Below are positions 35,503-44,772 of a stretch of 64,000 nt of DNA, piece after piece. The position numbers were made by a program, and so were the translations under genes. The DNA lies in the NCBI GenBank assembly GCA_020073485.1, contig JAIQFB010000001.1:310001-374000 (forward strand), written 5' to 3'. Under the pieces are notes generated by a model. The model saw only the letters and a program-made list of their open reading frames with translations, was not told the origin of the DNA and did no database searches. How positions within the stretch are numbered: position 1 is the stretch's first letter; each line of letters starts with the position of its first letter. The stretch is from Terriglobia bacterium. Its GTDB lineage: Bacteria > Acidobacteriota > Terriglobia > Acidiferrales > UBA7541.

Positions 35503-37152
35503 ATGAACGCGAACGGGCGATACGGTGAACGCACGCCGAGATTTGTTGTCGTATTCCTATTCGGATTGGTAGCGTTGCTCGCCGTCGGCACCTGCGCGAC
35601 TCCTGCCGTGGCTTCGCCCGGCGATCCTGTGATCACGACCACCAGCGGGCGGCTGCAGGGAGTGGTCGGCGCGACGATGATCCAGTACCTGGGGATCCCG
35701 TATGCGCTGGCGCCGGTCGGGGCGTTGCGGTGGACGCCGCCTTCGCCCATTTCCCCGTGGACCGGAATTTTCCAGGCGACGACATTCGGCAACGTGTGCC
35801 CGCAGATGGACCTGAAGGGCAATGTGATCGGGAACGAAGATTGCCTGTTCCTCAACGTCTACGCACCGCTTGGAAAAACGCGTTTGAAGCCTACCGGGCG
35901 AGCGGTGATGGTGTGGATTCACGGCGGCGGACTGAACAAGGGCGCAGGGAGCGACTTCGATCCCACGCCGCTGGTCGAGGGCGGCGACGTGATCGTGGTG
36001 ACGATCAATTATCGCCTGGGGGTGCTGGGCTTTCTCGCGCAGCAGGCGCTCGACGCCGAAGGGCACGATGCCGGGAATTACGGCTTTATGGATCAGCAGC
36101 TCGCGCTGCACTGGGTGAACGATAACATCGCGGCGCTTGGCGGGGACCCGAGCCGCATCACGATATTCGGCGAATCCGCGGGCGGGCTCAGCATTTACAG
36201 CCAGCTCGCCTCGCTCCAGGCAGGCGGGTTGTTTGAGCGCGCCATCGCGCAGAGCGGAGCCTACGCGGACTTTTCGCCCGACTATCGCGACAACATTATT
36301 CCCATTGCGATGGCCGAGTCCTCCGGCAACGACTTCGTCCCTTCGGGCGCCGAAATGTCCACCGCGGCCGGATGCCCGGACCAGACCACCGCCACTTGCT
36401 TGCGCGGGCTGCTCGCCACGACGCTGGTCACGACCCAGGTCAAGAATAAATATCCGACTTTGCCCGTCATCGACGGAACGTTGCTGACCCAGACGCCGGG
36501 CGACGCGTTCAACAGCGGCAACTTCAACCGCGTGCCGGTGATCACCGGGAACAATCACGATGAGTACCGATATTTCGTGGCGACGGACTACCCGCAACCG
36601 GTGGGCAACGGGCAGTACGATACCCTTTTTACAAAGGTGTTCGGGTCGGCGCTGGAGTTGAGCGTTGAGGCGGAGTACCCGTTGTCGACTCCTACGCCGC
36701 CGATCAATCAGACCGAGCTGCAGCTCTCCGCCGCTGGGACGGACGGCATCTTCGTGTGCCCGGCGCGCCGCGCCGAGCGGGGCCTGGCGCAATTCGTGAA
36801 CGTGTGGGCCTATGAGTTCAACGACGAGTCCGCGCCTTTCCCAGCCACGCCCGTGCTGGACTTTCCGTGGGGCGCCTACCACAGCGCCGATGTGCAGTTC
36901 CTGCTCAACCGCATCGGGCCGCCGGCTCCTGCGTTTACCGCTGATGAGAAGACGCTTTCCGCGGCCATGATCAGTTACTGGACGCACTTCGCCAAGCGGG
37001 GCAATCCCAATTCGACGAGCACGCCACACTGGGCGCCGTACAATTCCAAGATCGACGAGCGGCAATCGTTCGTGCCGCCGACGCCGTTGGTAGAGTCGGG
37101 GTCGGACTTTGACACGGCGCATGTGTGTTCGTTGTACTGGGACAAACTCTGA
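35503..37152 (+). CDS. Secreted type B carboxylesterase
   Basis: A 549-residue protein with a signal peptide or N-terminal anchor (VVVFLFGLVALLAVGTCATPA). It follows the carboxylesterase/cholinesterase pattern: MIQYLGIPYALAPVGALRW, EDCLFLNVYAP, the oxyanion hole VWIHGGGLNKG and the catalytic Ser in TIFGESAGGLS. The His lies in FPWGAYHSADVQF and an acidic triad residue near NNHDEYRYF. It should hydrolyse esters outside the cytoplasm. The gene is flanked by the rhodanese gene (divergent) and an acetamidase-like gene. Confidence 0.9.
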   Translation: MNANGRYGERTPRFVVVFLFGLVALLAVGTCATPAVASPGDPVITTTSGRLQGVVGATMIQYLGIPYALAPVGALRWTPPSPISPWTGIFQATTFGNVCPQMDLKGNVIGNEDCLFLNVYAPLGKTRLKPTGRAVMVWIHGGGLNKGAGSDFDPTPLVEGGDVIVVTINYRLGVLGFLAQQALDAEGHDAGNYGFMDQQLALHWVNDNIAALGGDPSRITIFGESAGGLSIYSQLASLQAGGLFERAIAQSGAYADFSPDYRDNIIPIAMAESSGNDFVPSGAEMSTAAGCPDQTTATCLRGLLATTLVTTQVKNKYPTLPVIDGTLLTQTPGDAFNSGNFNRVPVITGNNHDEYRYFVATDYPQPVGNGQYDTLFTKVFGSALELSVEAEYPLSTPTPPINQTELQLSAAGTDGIFVCPARRAERGLAQFVNVWAYEFNDESAPFPATPVLDFPWGAYHSADVQFLLNRIGPPAPAFTADEKTLSAAMISYWTHFAKRGNPNSTSTPHWAPYNSKIDERQSFVPPTPLVESGSDFDTAHVCSLYWDKL

Positions 37153-37297
37153 GAAGATAGTGGAACCTGGACTACAGAACACTTACGGCCTACGCGCCAC
37201 CCGCCGGTTGCCTTAGAGGACTTGTTGCGGCAGCCGATATACAATGACCCCGGCTTCGGACATCCAAACGGAAACCCTCAAAATAAGGAGCCCAACC

Positions 37298-38320
37298 ATG
37301 AAACGGTGCGCGGCTGCAATTTTCGCAATCCTATTGAGCGTGAGCGCGCGGGCGGGCGCGCAGAGTGGCGGGAAAGTTTACGAATTAAAATCGTCGCCTA
37401 CCACCGTGCATCGCGGGTTTTATGATGCGACGCTGAAGCCGGTGCTGACGATCGATTCCGGGGATCGCGTGCGGGTGTGGACCACCACGGGGAATCCGAA
37501 ATATTTTGAAAATCTGGGTGTGCCGAAGGAAAAAATTCCCGCCGAGCTGTACGCCGCGTTTGAGGGCGTGCAGGACGCCGAGCGGGGCGATCACACGCTG
37601 ATCGGGCCGATGTACGTGAATGGTGCGGAGCCCGGCGACACCCTCGAAATTCGGATTCTGTCGGTGGATGTCTGGCTGCCGATCGCGGCGCAGAGTTTTC
37701 GGCCGCATCGCGGTGTGCTGCCGGAGGATTTTCCTTATGCAAAAGACAAGGTGCTGTGGATTGACCTGAACAAGAAGACCGTGGAACTGGATCCGGGCGT
37801 GGTCGTGCCGGTGAAACCGTTCTGGGGGGACATTGGAGTTGCGCCGCCGCGCGAAATGGGGCGGATCGTCGCCGGTCCGCCGAACGTCAACGGCGGGAAC
37901 ATGGATAATCACGACCTGGGGGCGGGCAGCACGCTGTATCTGCCGGTTCACGTGCCGGGAGCAATGCTGTCGTTGAGCGACGGGCACGCGCTGCAGGGCG
38001 ACGGTGAAGTTTGCCTTTCCGCGGTGGAAACCTCGCTGAAAGGCGAAATCCAGGTGATCGTGCACAAGGGGAAGCGCATCGGATGGCCGCGGGCGGAAAC
38101 GCCGACGCACTACATGACCATGGGCTTCGATGAAGATCTGAATCAGGCCGCCAAAATCGCCACGCGCGAGATGCTGAATTTTATTGTCGAGGAAAAAGGC
38201 CTTTCGCGCGAGGACGCCTACATGCTGCTCAGCGCCACGATGGACCTGGTGGTGACGCAGGCCGTCGACGACGTCAAGGGCATCCACGCGCTGGTGCCGA
38301 AATCGATCTTTCAGAAGTAG
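37298..38320 (+). CDS. Secreted acetamidase/formamidase family protein
   Basis: A 340-residue protein from ATG 37298, with an AAGGAG ribosome site. A signal peptide (AAAIFAILLSVSARAGAQ) precedes the FmdA/AmdA domain: PGDTLEIRILSVDVWLP, FWGDIGVAPPREMGRIV, PNVNGGNMDNHDLGAGSTL and LPVHVPGAMLSLSDGHALQG, then DGEVCLSAVETSL. Family members hydrolyse formamide or acetamide. Export is unusual for cytoplasmic formamidases, so a different small amide may be the target. It follows the carboxylesterase by 146 bp and may be co-transcribed. Confidence 0.87.
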   Translation: MKRCAAAIFAILLSVSARAGAQSGGKVYELKSSPTTVHRGFYDATLKPVLTIDSGDRVRVWTTTGNPKYFENLGVPKEKIPAELYAAFEGVQDAERGDHTLIGPMYVNGAEPGDTLEIRILSVDVWLPIAAQSFRPHRGVLPEDFPYAKDKVLWIDLNKKTVELDPGVVVPVKPFWGDIGVAPPREMGRIVAGPPNVNGGNMDNHDLGAGSTLYLPVHVPGAMLSLSDGHALQGDGEVCLSAVETSLKGEIQVIVHKGKRIGWPRAETPTHYMTMGFDEDLNQAAKIATREMLNFIVEEKGLSREDAYMLLSATMDLVVTQAVDDVKGIHALVPKSIFQK

Positions 38321-38433
38321 AGTTCAGAAATAGTGGGACACAACACCAGGCCTTCGCTGGGGAGCAAGTAGATCCGGCAAAGCGCCAGGCGCATGCTTCC
38401 GTTCATCATGCGCCCGCATCAAGAGTAAGTACG

Positions 38434-38907
38434 CTACTCCTGCTTATCCAGAATCTGAATGATCGTGCCGACTCTCTCGGGCGGATATAGCCGCTGCGTG
38501 GTGTAGGTGAGCGTCTTTCCGTCTTTGGAGACCTGCCAGCGAAACGTGGTCGCTGTTTTGTCGTCTTTCCTGCCGATGCCATCGACTCGGTACTGGTTCA
38601 CGCGCTTCAATGACAACCGGTCGACGTACGGGTCGCCGCTGATCGGATAATCCTTGCCGTCAAACTTGACGGTGAATTCTCCGGTGCTTGCTTTTCCCTC
38701 TGCGTCCACGCGATCCTGGACCACCTTCACGCCGCCGGGGATGGGAATGTGTTTGCGGATAATGCTCCGCGGAACAGGATTTCCCAGTTGCGACTTGGGG
38801 ATGTTCAGCTTCCAGGTCCCCATCATGGGATCGTCCGCAGCGAAAAGACCCAGTGGAATGCACAATACTGCCAGGGCGAGGATGATGGTTCTGATTTTTG
38901 CGGACAA
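38434..38907 (-). CDS. Small secreted protein of unknown function
   Basis: A 157-residue protein with a signal peptide (TIILALAVLCIPLGLFAADD). The rest (MMGTWKLNIPKSQLGNPVPR; YPISGDPYVDRLSLKRVNQY; KDGKTLTYTTQRLYPPE) resembles lipocalin-like beta-barrel proteins found secreted in Acidobacteria. No enzyme motif is visible. It lies convergent with the acetamidase gene. Family placement is tentative; the frame and signal peptide are convincing. Confidence 0.7.
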   Translation of the reverse strand: MSAKIRTIILALAVLCIPLGLFAADDPMMGTWKLNIPKSQLGNPVPRSIIRKHIPIPGGVKVVQDRVDAEGKASTGEFTVKFDGKDYPISGDPYVDRLSLKRVNQYRVDGIGRKDDKTATTFRWQVSKDGKTLTYTTQRLYPPERVGTIIQILDKQE

Positions 38908-39320
38908 TTTGTCCCCCTTCTTATGATTACGGATTTATTCCAGTTAGCCGGAGGTTCCGGTCCAGATTTCCAGCTGTGCATCGTACGCTTCTGCTGCCTT
39001 GGACACAACGAATTTGCCAACGGAGCAGGGGAGGAGTGCGATGTTCTGGCTGGCGAGTTACGAATCACTTTCTCATTGCAACGCGGGAATTTGGCTAAAC
39101 CTAGTCGCGGGAAACATACGGAGAAGAGGGAATATCAGCGCTCGGCTTCATCATTCTTTACGACACTCACTCAGGGCTGCCTGACGGCGCTATACTCCTC
39201 TGATTCAAAGTCGGCAGGTACCCGTGGCGAACCTTTTCCGTAGCGTCCACGGCCCTGCCAGACTCTCGCGCAATGGGTGCGGGCGGGGCGGACGTGCGAT
39301 GGATCGTCAGGAGAAAACTC
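38908..39320. other. Intergenic region, no gene seen
   Basis: A 413-bp gap between divergent genes. It contains a possible -10 (TATACT, 39191-39196) without a good -35 and no conserved reading frame or strong hairpin. Confidence 0.6.
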
Positions 39321-40403
39321 ATGAAAATGAAAACATGGGCGCTTGCTGTAGTTCTGGCTGTTTCGATCCCGGCATGGTTTTCGCCGGCGGCGCGGGCCCA
39401 GAGTCTGGGCGCGGGGTTCTCACAGGTGGGAACGCCGGCAGTTTCCGGCAAGGTTTATCAATTTTCTAAAATCGCGGACGGGGTGTATTACGCCACGTCC
39501 AATGGGCCGATGGCCACCGGGGGCAATCACCCGATTATCGTGAACGAAAATGACGTGATGCTGGTGGACGACGGCACGACCCCGGCCGCGGCGCGCGCGC
39601 TGCTGGAAGATTTGAAGCTGATCACGAACAAACCGGTCCGATGGGTGGTCAACACCCACTTTCATTACGATCATACCGACGGCAACTCGATCTTCGGGCC
39701 CGAAGTCCAGATCATCGGCCACGAATATGTGCGGAAAGCGATTCTCGATGATGTGCTGCACCATGAGCCCTTCAAGACATCGGTGGGAAACATCTCGATT
39801 CAAGCGGAAGCGCTGAAGAAGCAGATCGCCGATGAGAAGGACGCCGGCAAGCGCGCGACGCTAGAGACACAGATTGCAGTGGTACAAGCGGATCTGGAAG
39901 AGCTCAAGAACATCAAGCCCACTCCGCCGACGATGACCTATTCCTCGAAAATGACGCTCTATAGCGGCCAGCGGGAAATCCAGATTTTGTTTTTGGGACG
40001 CGGCCACACGCGGGGCGATACGGTCGTGTATCTGCCGAAAGAGCGAATCGTGTGCACCGGAGACCTGATGGAATCGCGCCTCGCGTACATGGGCAACGGA
40101 GTGTTTGACGAGTGGGTCACAACGCTCGATGCGCTCAAGGAGCTGGACTTCGACGCGGTGCTGCCGGGGCATGGCGTGCCGTTCCACGAGAAATCTCTCA
40201 TCACGGCGTTTCAGTACTACCTGAAAGATCTCATGAGCCAAGTCGGGGTCCTTCGCAAGCAAGGCCTCTCGGCAGAGCAGGCCGCGCAGAAAGTGGACCT
40301 GACATCGCACAAAGCGGATTTTCCGCAGATTCAAAGCCCCGGCGCCGACCTCCGTGGAGTTCGACGGATGTACGAATGGATGGATGAACGCGCTGGACGG
40401 TGA
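39321..40403 (+). CDS. Secreted MBL-fold metallo-hydrolase
   Basis: A 360-residue protein from ATG 39321 (AGGAG ribosome site). A signal peptide (AVVLAVSIPAWFSPAARAQ) leads to a metallo-beta-lactamase domain with the zinc motif NTHFHYDHTDGN, LFLGRGHTRGDTVVYLP and a final PGHGVPFH. Between them sits a helical insert with an alternating Lys/Glu pattern (about residues 160-200), likely a coiled coil. This is the QuiA-like/SoxH class of exported MBL hydrolases. The substrate is unknown. Confidence 0.87.
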   Translation: MKMKTWALAVVLAVSIPAWFSPAARAQSLGAGFSQVGTPAVSGKVYQFSKIADGVYYATSNGPMATGGNHPIIVNENDVMLVDDGTTPAAARALLEDLKLITNKPVRWVVNTHFHYDHTDGNSIFGPEVQIIGHEYVRKAILDDVLHHEPFKTSVGNISIQAEALKKQIADEKDAGKRATLETQIAVVQADLEELKNIKPTPPTMTYSSKMTLYSGQREIQILFLGRGHTRGDTVVYLPKERIVCTGDLMESRLAYMGNGVFDEWVTTLDALKELDFDAVLPGHGVPFHEKSLITAFQYYLKDLMSQVGVLRKQGLSAEQAAQKVDLTSHKADFPQIQSPGADLRGVRRMYEWMDERAGR

Positions 40404-40478
40404 TGAGCGATTATCGGGCTGGGATGTCCGAGTTTCGGGTACAGCCGCTGTGGGAATGCGGGCCGGAAGCAGCGCCGC

Positions 40479-40817
40479 TCATTTTTCCGGGGTTATCGAT
40501 TCCACCTGGATCGTCCTGCTTTTGGCGTCGAGCGTGCCCATTACCTTTATTTTTTTGGCCACAAATTTTTCGGCCGTGCGCTGGTCGCTCAGCGTGTAGA
40601 AGCTCTTGCCGTCGTACAGGCCGTATACGGCGCCATGGGCGTCGATGCAGGCTTTGGCGCACTCGGGGTCGGTCGGGCCCATTCGCATTCGCGAGTGATC
40701 TGCGTTGGGGCAATTGTCGTCCGTGACGATGCCGGTGAAGGTTTGCTTGGTGGGAGCGGCGGCCAGCGCTACGACGACTAGAAGATTGAAGATCAGATGC
40801 TTCATGATCTGGCGCAA
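40479..40817 (-). CDS. Small secreted protein of unknown function
   Basis: A 112-residue protein. The TTG at 40817 has GGGAGG seven bases upstream, while the ATG at 40805 has none, so a TTG start is favoured. A signal peptide (HLIFNLLVVVALAAAPT) precedes QTFTGIVTDDNCPNADHSRM and a CAKACIDAHGAVYGLYDG stretch; the two Cys regions could form a disulfide. Small secreted proteins of this DUF5818-like type occur in Acidobacteria. The function is unknown. Confidence 0.7.
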   Translation of the reverse strand: MRQIMKHLIFNLLVVVALAAAPTKQTFTGIVTDDNCPNADHSRMRMGPTDPECAKACIDAHGAVYGLYDGKSFYTLSDQRTAEKFVAKKIKVMGTLDAKSRTIQVESITPEK

Positions 40818-40927
40818 TTTCTAACCTCCCCGACATCCGCATGAAATGAAACGCGCAGGCGCAACCCGCGCGACAATCGTGCGATGCCTCGGACGGCATT
40901 GCAGATGGCGGAAAAGCTCTCTCTTCC

Positions 40928-41035
40928 CGTCATCCCAAGTCCCGGTGGGACCGGATAATCCTGCCGAGAAATCACTCTTCAATGCAAAGCCAGGCAAAGA
41001 GGGATTTCTCGGCAAAAACATGCCTTGGAATGACG
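40928..41035. repeat. Palindromic repeat, family A copy 4
   Basis: CGTCATCCCAAGTCCCGG at the left and CCTTGGAATGACGG at the right form the outer arms; inner GAGAAATCACTC-like and GAGGGATTTCTC arms pair as well. It is more diverged than the other copies. Confidence 0.75.
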
Positions 41036-41148
41036 GCGTTTTGAGTTATTCCGCAGCCTGCGGGGACGCCGCCTTCGGAGTCCGGGCGGCGCCGCGCCGC
41101 GTCGAGCCGAGCCGAGTGATTCCGGCCATTTATTTTGTTGGGCGCTCG

Positions 41149-41697
41149 TCACTCGCCCGGAGTCATCAGGTGCGCAGTGCTCGTACCCGCATTCATAATC
41201 CACACGGTGCCGGCCTTGTTGTTGTCCGGCAGTCCAAGTTGCTGAGCTGTGGCGCCGGGCACGGCGATGGTCACGTGGGTGCGCGCGTGATCCTTGTCGG
41301 CGCCGCCCATGTGGTACCACACCGATCCGTACTCGGGCTTCACGCGGGTTCCGTCTTTTTCGGCGGCGTCGAGCGCGGCCGCTGTCTTGACCTTGTCGCC
41401 GATCGATTCAAACTTCAGATTTTGAGCGACGCGGTCCAGGTTGGCGATGCTGGTGCACTCGACCGAGAACGGCTGCTGTTCGGGAAAGCCCGAGCGGTCG
41501 TAGCAGACCAGGCGGTTCGTACCCTTTTTCAGAGTGTCATAGGTGAAGTCGGGCTTCCACTTCACGACCGTCGCAGCCTCGCGCAGATTGGCCGGGGCCG
41601 CAAGCAGAGCCTTATCGACGGCGGGGTCCGTCTCCTGCGCCAGCGCGGCGGTCGAAAGTACCAAGACACCGAGAATAAACATGGCAATGCGTTTCAT
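41149..41697 (-). CDS. Secreted protein of unknown function
   Basis: A 182-residue protein with a signal peptide (IAMFILGVLVLSTAALAQET). The mature part has two Cys (LVCYDRSGFP and SVECTSIANL) and the segment YGSVWYHMGGADKDHARTHV with TIAVPG. A conserved family is likely, but the name is not known to me. It has normal GC-rich codon use and stands alone. Confidence 0.68.
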   Translation of the reverse strand: MKRIAMFILGVLVLSTAALAQETDPAVDKALLAAPANLREAATVVKWKPDFTYDTLKKGTNRLVCYDRSGFPEQQPFSVECTSIANLDRVAQNLKFESIGDKVKTAAALDAAEKDGTRVKPEYGSVWYHMGGADKDHARTHVTIAVPGATAQQLGLPDNNKAGTVWIMNAGTSTAHLMTPGE

Positions 41698-42010
41698 AGG
41701 CGACCTCCATTTGACGTGTGCTCAATTTTCACAGGTTAAGAGCTGCCACATGATACTTCAAGATTGCCTTTTCCGGCCGCAAGTAGATTTCCATGCAGGT
41801 AGGCGCGCAGTTTGGATCGAAGCACATGCTCTGTGCCCGAAGAATCCGGGCCAGGGAGGCCTCGACAAACCCGCAACACATTGCCGCACAGCGCGATTGG
41901 GACGAGCGACAGGACGCATCTGTAACCTCTTGTGCTTTATCAAGACCTCCGCTAGGCTTGCGTGTCCCCAATTTCCCCCGGGCAAGGGGCATTTGTTTTT
42001 CGAGGGCGCC
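41698..42010. other. Intergenic region, no gene seen
   Basis: A 313-bp gap between the divergent secreted-protein genes. Open frames here on either strand lack a signal, motif or ribosome site. Confidence 0.55.
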
Positions 42011-42313
42011 GTGAAGCTCAAGGTTGTCGCATGTCTGATATGTCTGCTGGTCATTGTCGCTGCCGTGGACAGCGTGCCCGATCCACCTGCGACCAATCCG
42101 CGCAACCGAGACACCAGGACAATTTCGGCCCTTCATCATGACGGATCTTCCACGCCGCGGGAAAAACAGCGGGGGGCCGCACCCTGGTTGCTTCAACATA
42201 TTTCGAACAACTGGCTTTCGTTCAAACTGGAATTCGACAACGGCCCCGTTCATTCTTGTTTCCCGCTTCTGATTCGACACGCGACAGACCCATCGCCGCC
42301 CATTTTTTCCTGA
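42011..42313 (+). CDS. Possible small secreted protein
   Basis: A 100-residue frame from GTG 42011. It has a clear signal-peptide pattern (KLKVVACLICLLVIVAAVDS) with VPDPPATNP after it; the rest has no known motif. GAGGGCG upstream is a weak ribosome site. It could be a real small exported protein or a chance frame; the signal peptide is the only strong support. Confidence 0.42.
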   Translation: MKLKVVACLICLLVIVAAVDSVPDPPATNPRNRDTRTISALHHDGSSTPREKQRGAAPWLLQHISNNWLSFKLEFDNGPVHSCFPLLIRHATDPSPPIFS

Positions 42314-42410
42314 AAATCCGCATCTGCAAGTGGCAAGGCACGAGGGCAATTCAGCGCCTCGTGACGTTTTGAAATTCGCACCTGATCAAAATCAAGTCGG
42401 AGGAGAAGCC

Positions 42411-42791
42411 ATGATTATCGGAGAGCGTTTGCGCGCATTGCGCGAGGAAAAGAAGTTTTCTCAGGGGGAAATCGAAAAAAGGACCGGGCTGCTGCGGTGC
42501 TACATCTCGCGTGTGGAAAACGGGCACACGGTCCCCGCCGTGGAAACGCTGGAGAAGTTTGCCCGGGCCCTGGAAGTTCCGATGTACCAGCTCTTTTACG
42601 ACGGGGAAGAGCCGCCCAAGCTGCACCATTTATCAAAACGCAAGACCGCGGAGGATATGGCCTGGGGCGGTTCAGGAAAGGATGCCCGGGCGCTGGCAAA
42701 GTTTCGCCGATTGATGGGCCAGGCGGATGAGACCGACAGGAAGCTGCTGCTTTTTATTGCTCAGAAGATGGCGAGATCAAGGGCCGTTTGA
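42411..42791 (+). CDS. XRE-family transcriptional regulator
   Basis: A 126-residue protein from ATG 42411 (GGAGGAG ribosome site). The helix-turn-helix is complete: IIGERLRALREEKKFSQGEI, then RCYISRVENGHTVPAVETLE. The C-terminal part (EDMAWGGSGKDARALAKFRR and KLLLFIAQKMA) is helical and may dimerise. Such small XRE proteins are widespread single-gene regulators in Acidobacteria. The targets are unknown. A 13-bp-stem hairpin follows downstream. Confidence 0.85.
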   Translation: MIIGERLRALREEKKFSQGEIEKRTGLLRCYISRVENGHTVPAVETLEKFARALEVPMYQLFYDGEEPPKLHHLSKRKTAEDMAWGGSGKDARALAKFRRLMGQADETDRKLLLFIAQKMARSRAV

Positions 42792-42888
42792 AAGTACGTT
42801 TTTTTACCGAAACAAAAAGCTGCCCGGCCAAACAACGGGTGGCCGCTACAAAGGCAATCCCCGCAATAGCGAAATGGATTTATAGAGG

Positions 42889-42921
42889 CCTCTCCGTCCC
42901 GTGATCGTCGGGACGGAGAGG
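42889..42921. terminator. Strong hairpin downstream of the XRE gene
   Basis: CCTCTCCGTCCCG and CGGGACGGAGAGG are a perfect 13-bp stem with a 7-base loop. No U tract follows on the plus strand, so it may block transcripts from both sides without being a classical terminator. A fragment of a family A repeat lies at 42956-42975. Confidence 0.5.
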
Positions 42922-42975
42922 GCACGTTTCGATTGAAATTGCCCCACAGCCCGATATTCCGAGGCACGCTTCGTT

Positions 42976-44355
42976 CTAGTTCCCGGACATTGTTATCGCG
43001 GAAACCGAAGGCACAATCTTGCCGGACTGCCAGACGGCGGCCAGCTTCTCGGTGTTGTGAATATCGTCGAGTGGATTGGCGTCCAGGACCAGGAAATCGG
43101 CGCGCCTGCCAGGTTGGAGAGTTCCGAACGTTTTTGCCCCGCCCAGAATTTCCGCGTTCGTTCCGGTGGCGGCGACGATTGCTTGCATGGGCGTGAGGCC
43201 CGCTTCGACCATCAGCTGCAATTCGCGATGCTCGAAGTAGCCGGGGAAACGCGTGGGGATTCCCGAGTCCGTGCCGAACGCGATTTTCACGCCGGCATCG
43301 GAGAGCGTCTTCAGATTTTTCTTGGCCATTTCCAGGCCCGCCCGGTACTTGGCGATATCCGGATCCTTGCGGCCCTTTTCCACGTTTTGCGGGCTACGGA
43401 CAAACGCGATCGCCGCCGGATCGTAGCCCGCCTGGAAGAATGGATCGTCCAGCCATTTCAAGTTGTCGGCATACGCAAACAGGACTTCGTCGCGGACCAG
43501 TGTGGGGATCAGGAACACGCCGCGCGCTTTCATCGTTTGCATCACGTCCTGGTCCACGGGCTGGTCGCGGATGCTGTGAGCGAACCCGTCGAGGCCCGTC
43601 GCGAGCAGGGCTTTTGCATCGTTCAAATAAAATTCATGGGCGAAAACGCGGATATGCTGTTTGTGCGCTTCATCGATGATGGCTTGATAGACCTCGGGCT
43701 TTATTTTCACGCCGTGGCCCAGGCCGTCGTCCACCCACATCTTCAGGAAGTCGGGATGATGCGGAGCAAGTTCGCGGACATCGGCGCGGGCTTCGTCGGG
43801 GGTTTGCGGGCGGTAGCGGTGGTCGTTGGGGTAAGTTTTCCCGGTATATTCCAGAAATCCGCGGCCCGCGGTGTAGAGGCGCGCGCCGCCCAGGGTTCCG
43901 GCGTGCTGCGCATCGCGTATTTTGTAAATCTCATCTTCATCCTGACCGAGGGACGTGACCGTCGCCACACCGTACGATAAATACTTGTTGAGCTGCTTGA
44001 GAACGTTTTCTTGCGTGTAGTTTCCGGCCACGTTATCGGCGCCGTTCGACGACAATCCGAGGTGGCCGTGGAGGTTGATGAGCGCGGGCATGATCGTCTT
44101 TCCGCTTACGTCCCGCACTTCGGCGTCCTTGGGAATCGAGACGGTCCCTGCTTTCCCGGCGGCGACGACGTGATCGCCCTCGAGGACAATCACGGAGCTC
44201 TCGATTGCTGGCCGGCCTGTGCCATCAATCAGGCGCGCGCCTTTCAGCACGATCTGCCGCGGCTTGGCCTGCGCGGCAGCGCGCGGGGAAATAGCATGCA
44301 CGGACAGAAAAAGTCCCAGGATCGACCAGGCGAACGATCGATTGATAGTTTTCAT
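42976..44355 (-). CDS. Secreted amidohydrolase
   Basis: A 459-residue protein with a signal peptide (AWSILGLFLSVHAISPRAAA). The amidohydrolase TIM-barrel follows: KGARLIDGTGRPAIESSVIV, the metal motif NLHGHLG (HxH), a later KxW/HEFYLND set (FAHEFYLND, DGFAHSIRDQ) and the final metal Asp in FGTDSGIPTRFPG. It ends with the composite-domain motif GTLQPGRRADFLVLDANPLD. This is the imidazolonepropionase/prolidase-like exported subgroup. The substrate could be a dipeptide or cyclic amide. It stands alone. Confidence 0.88.
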   Translation of the reverse strand: MKTINRSFAWSILGLFLSVHAISPRAAAQAKPRQIVLKGARLIDGTGRPAIESSVIVLEGDHVVAAGKAGTVSIPKDAEVRDVSGKTIMPALINLHGHLGLSSNGADNVAGNYTQENVLKQLNKYLSYGVATVTSLGQDEDEIYKIRDAQHAGTLGGARLYTAGRGFLEYTGKTYPNDHRYRPQTPDEARADVRELAPHHPDFLKMWVDDGLGHGVKIKPEVYQAIIDEAHKQHIRVFAHEFYLNDAKALLATGLDGFAHSIRDQPVDQDVMQTMKARGVFLIPTLVRDEVLFAYADNLKWLDDPFFQAGYDPAAIAFVRSPQNVEKGRKDPDIAKYRAGLEMAKKNLKTLSDAGVKIAFGTDSGIPTRFPGYFEHRELQLMVEAGLTPMQAIVAATGTNAEILGGAKTFGTLQPGRRADFLVLDANPLDDIHNTEKLAAVWQSGKIVPSVSAITMSGN

Positions 44356-44772
44356 TTTTTATATCCTCGCTGACTCGGGATACTAGTGCAGGAAGCCGCT
44401 CCGGTCAAACGCGCACGGAACAAGCGGCCTTCTCATCCCATCAGATATAGAGGATCATCCAAACAGGATCATCGGAATGTGGGAACCCTGAGGACTCGGC
44501 AGACCTCGTTTCCAGGTTCTGAAAATGTTCCCACGTACGGAGGACAGCGAGAGCGCCAGGGCATCCTCCCTGATTCTTGACGCGGACAGCGCACTGCTAT
44601 GCCCATATTCTTGTTGACACAAGTAATCCAGCTAATGTAACAGTCGGCATGCATAGCACCCTTCATGAATGGCCGGGCACGCCAATCTCCACATGGCGCG
44701 TGGCCGTCCAACCCCATGGTCTGCATTTCTAGAACGAGCGGTATAGAGATTTCACTTCGGGAGGGCTGAGAA
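44356..44772. other. Intergenic region with a weak promoter candidate
   Basis: A 417-bp gap upstream of the second LVIVD gene. TTGACA (44614-44619) is followed, 18 bp later, by TAACAG, a weak -10. No gene is seen. Confidence 0.5.

Noticed and set aside
41729-42349. Minus-strand frame of 206 codons
   Set aside because: No motif, no ribosome site, Cys/Arg-rich antisense character; a short signal-peptide frame on the plus strand fits better.
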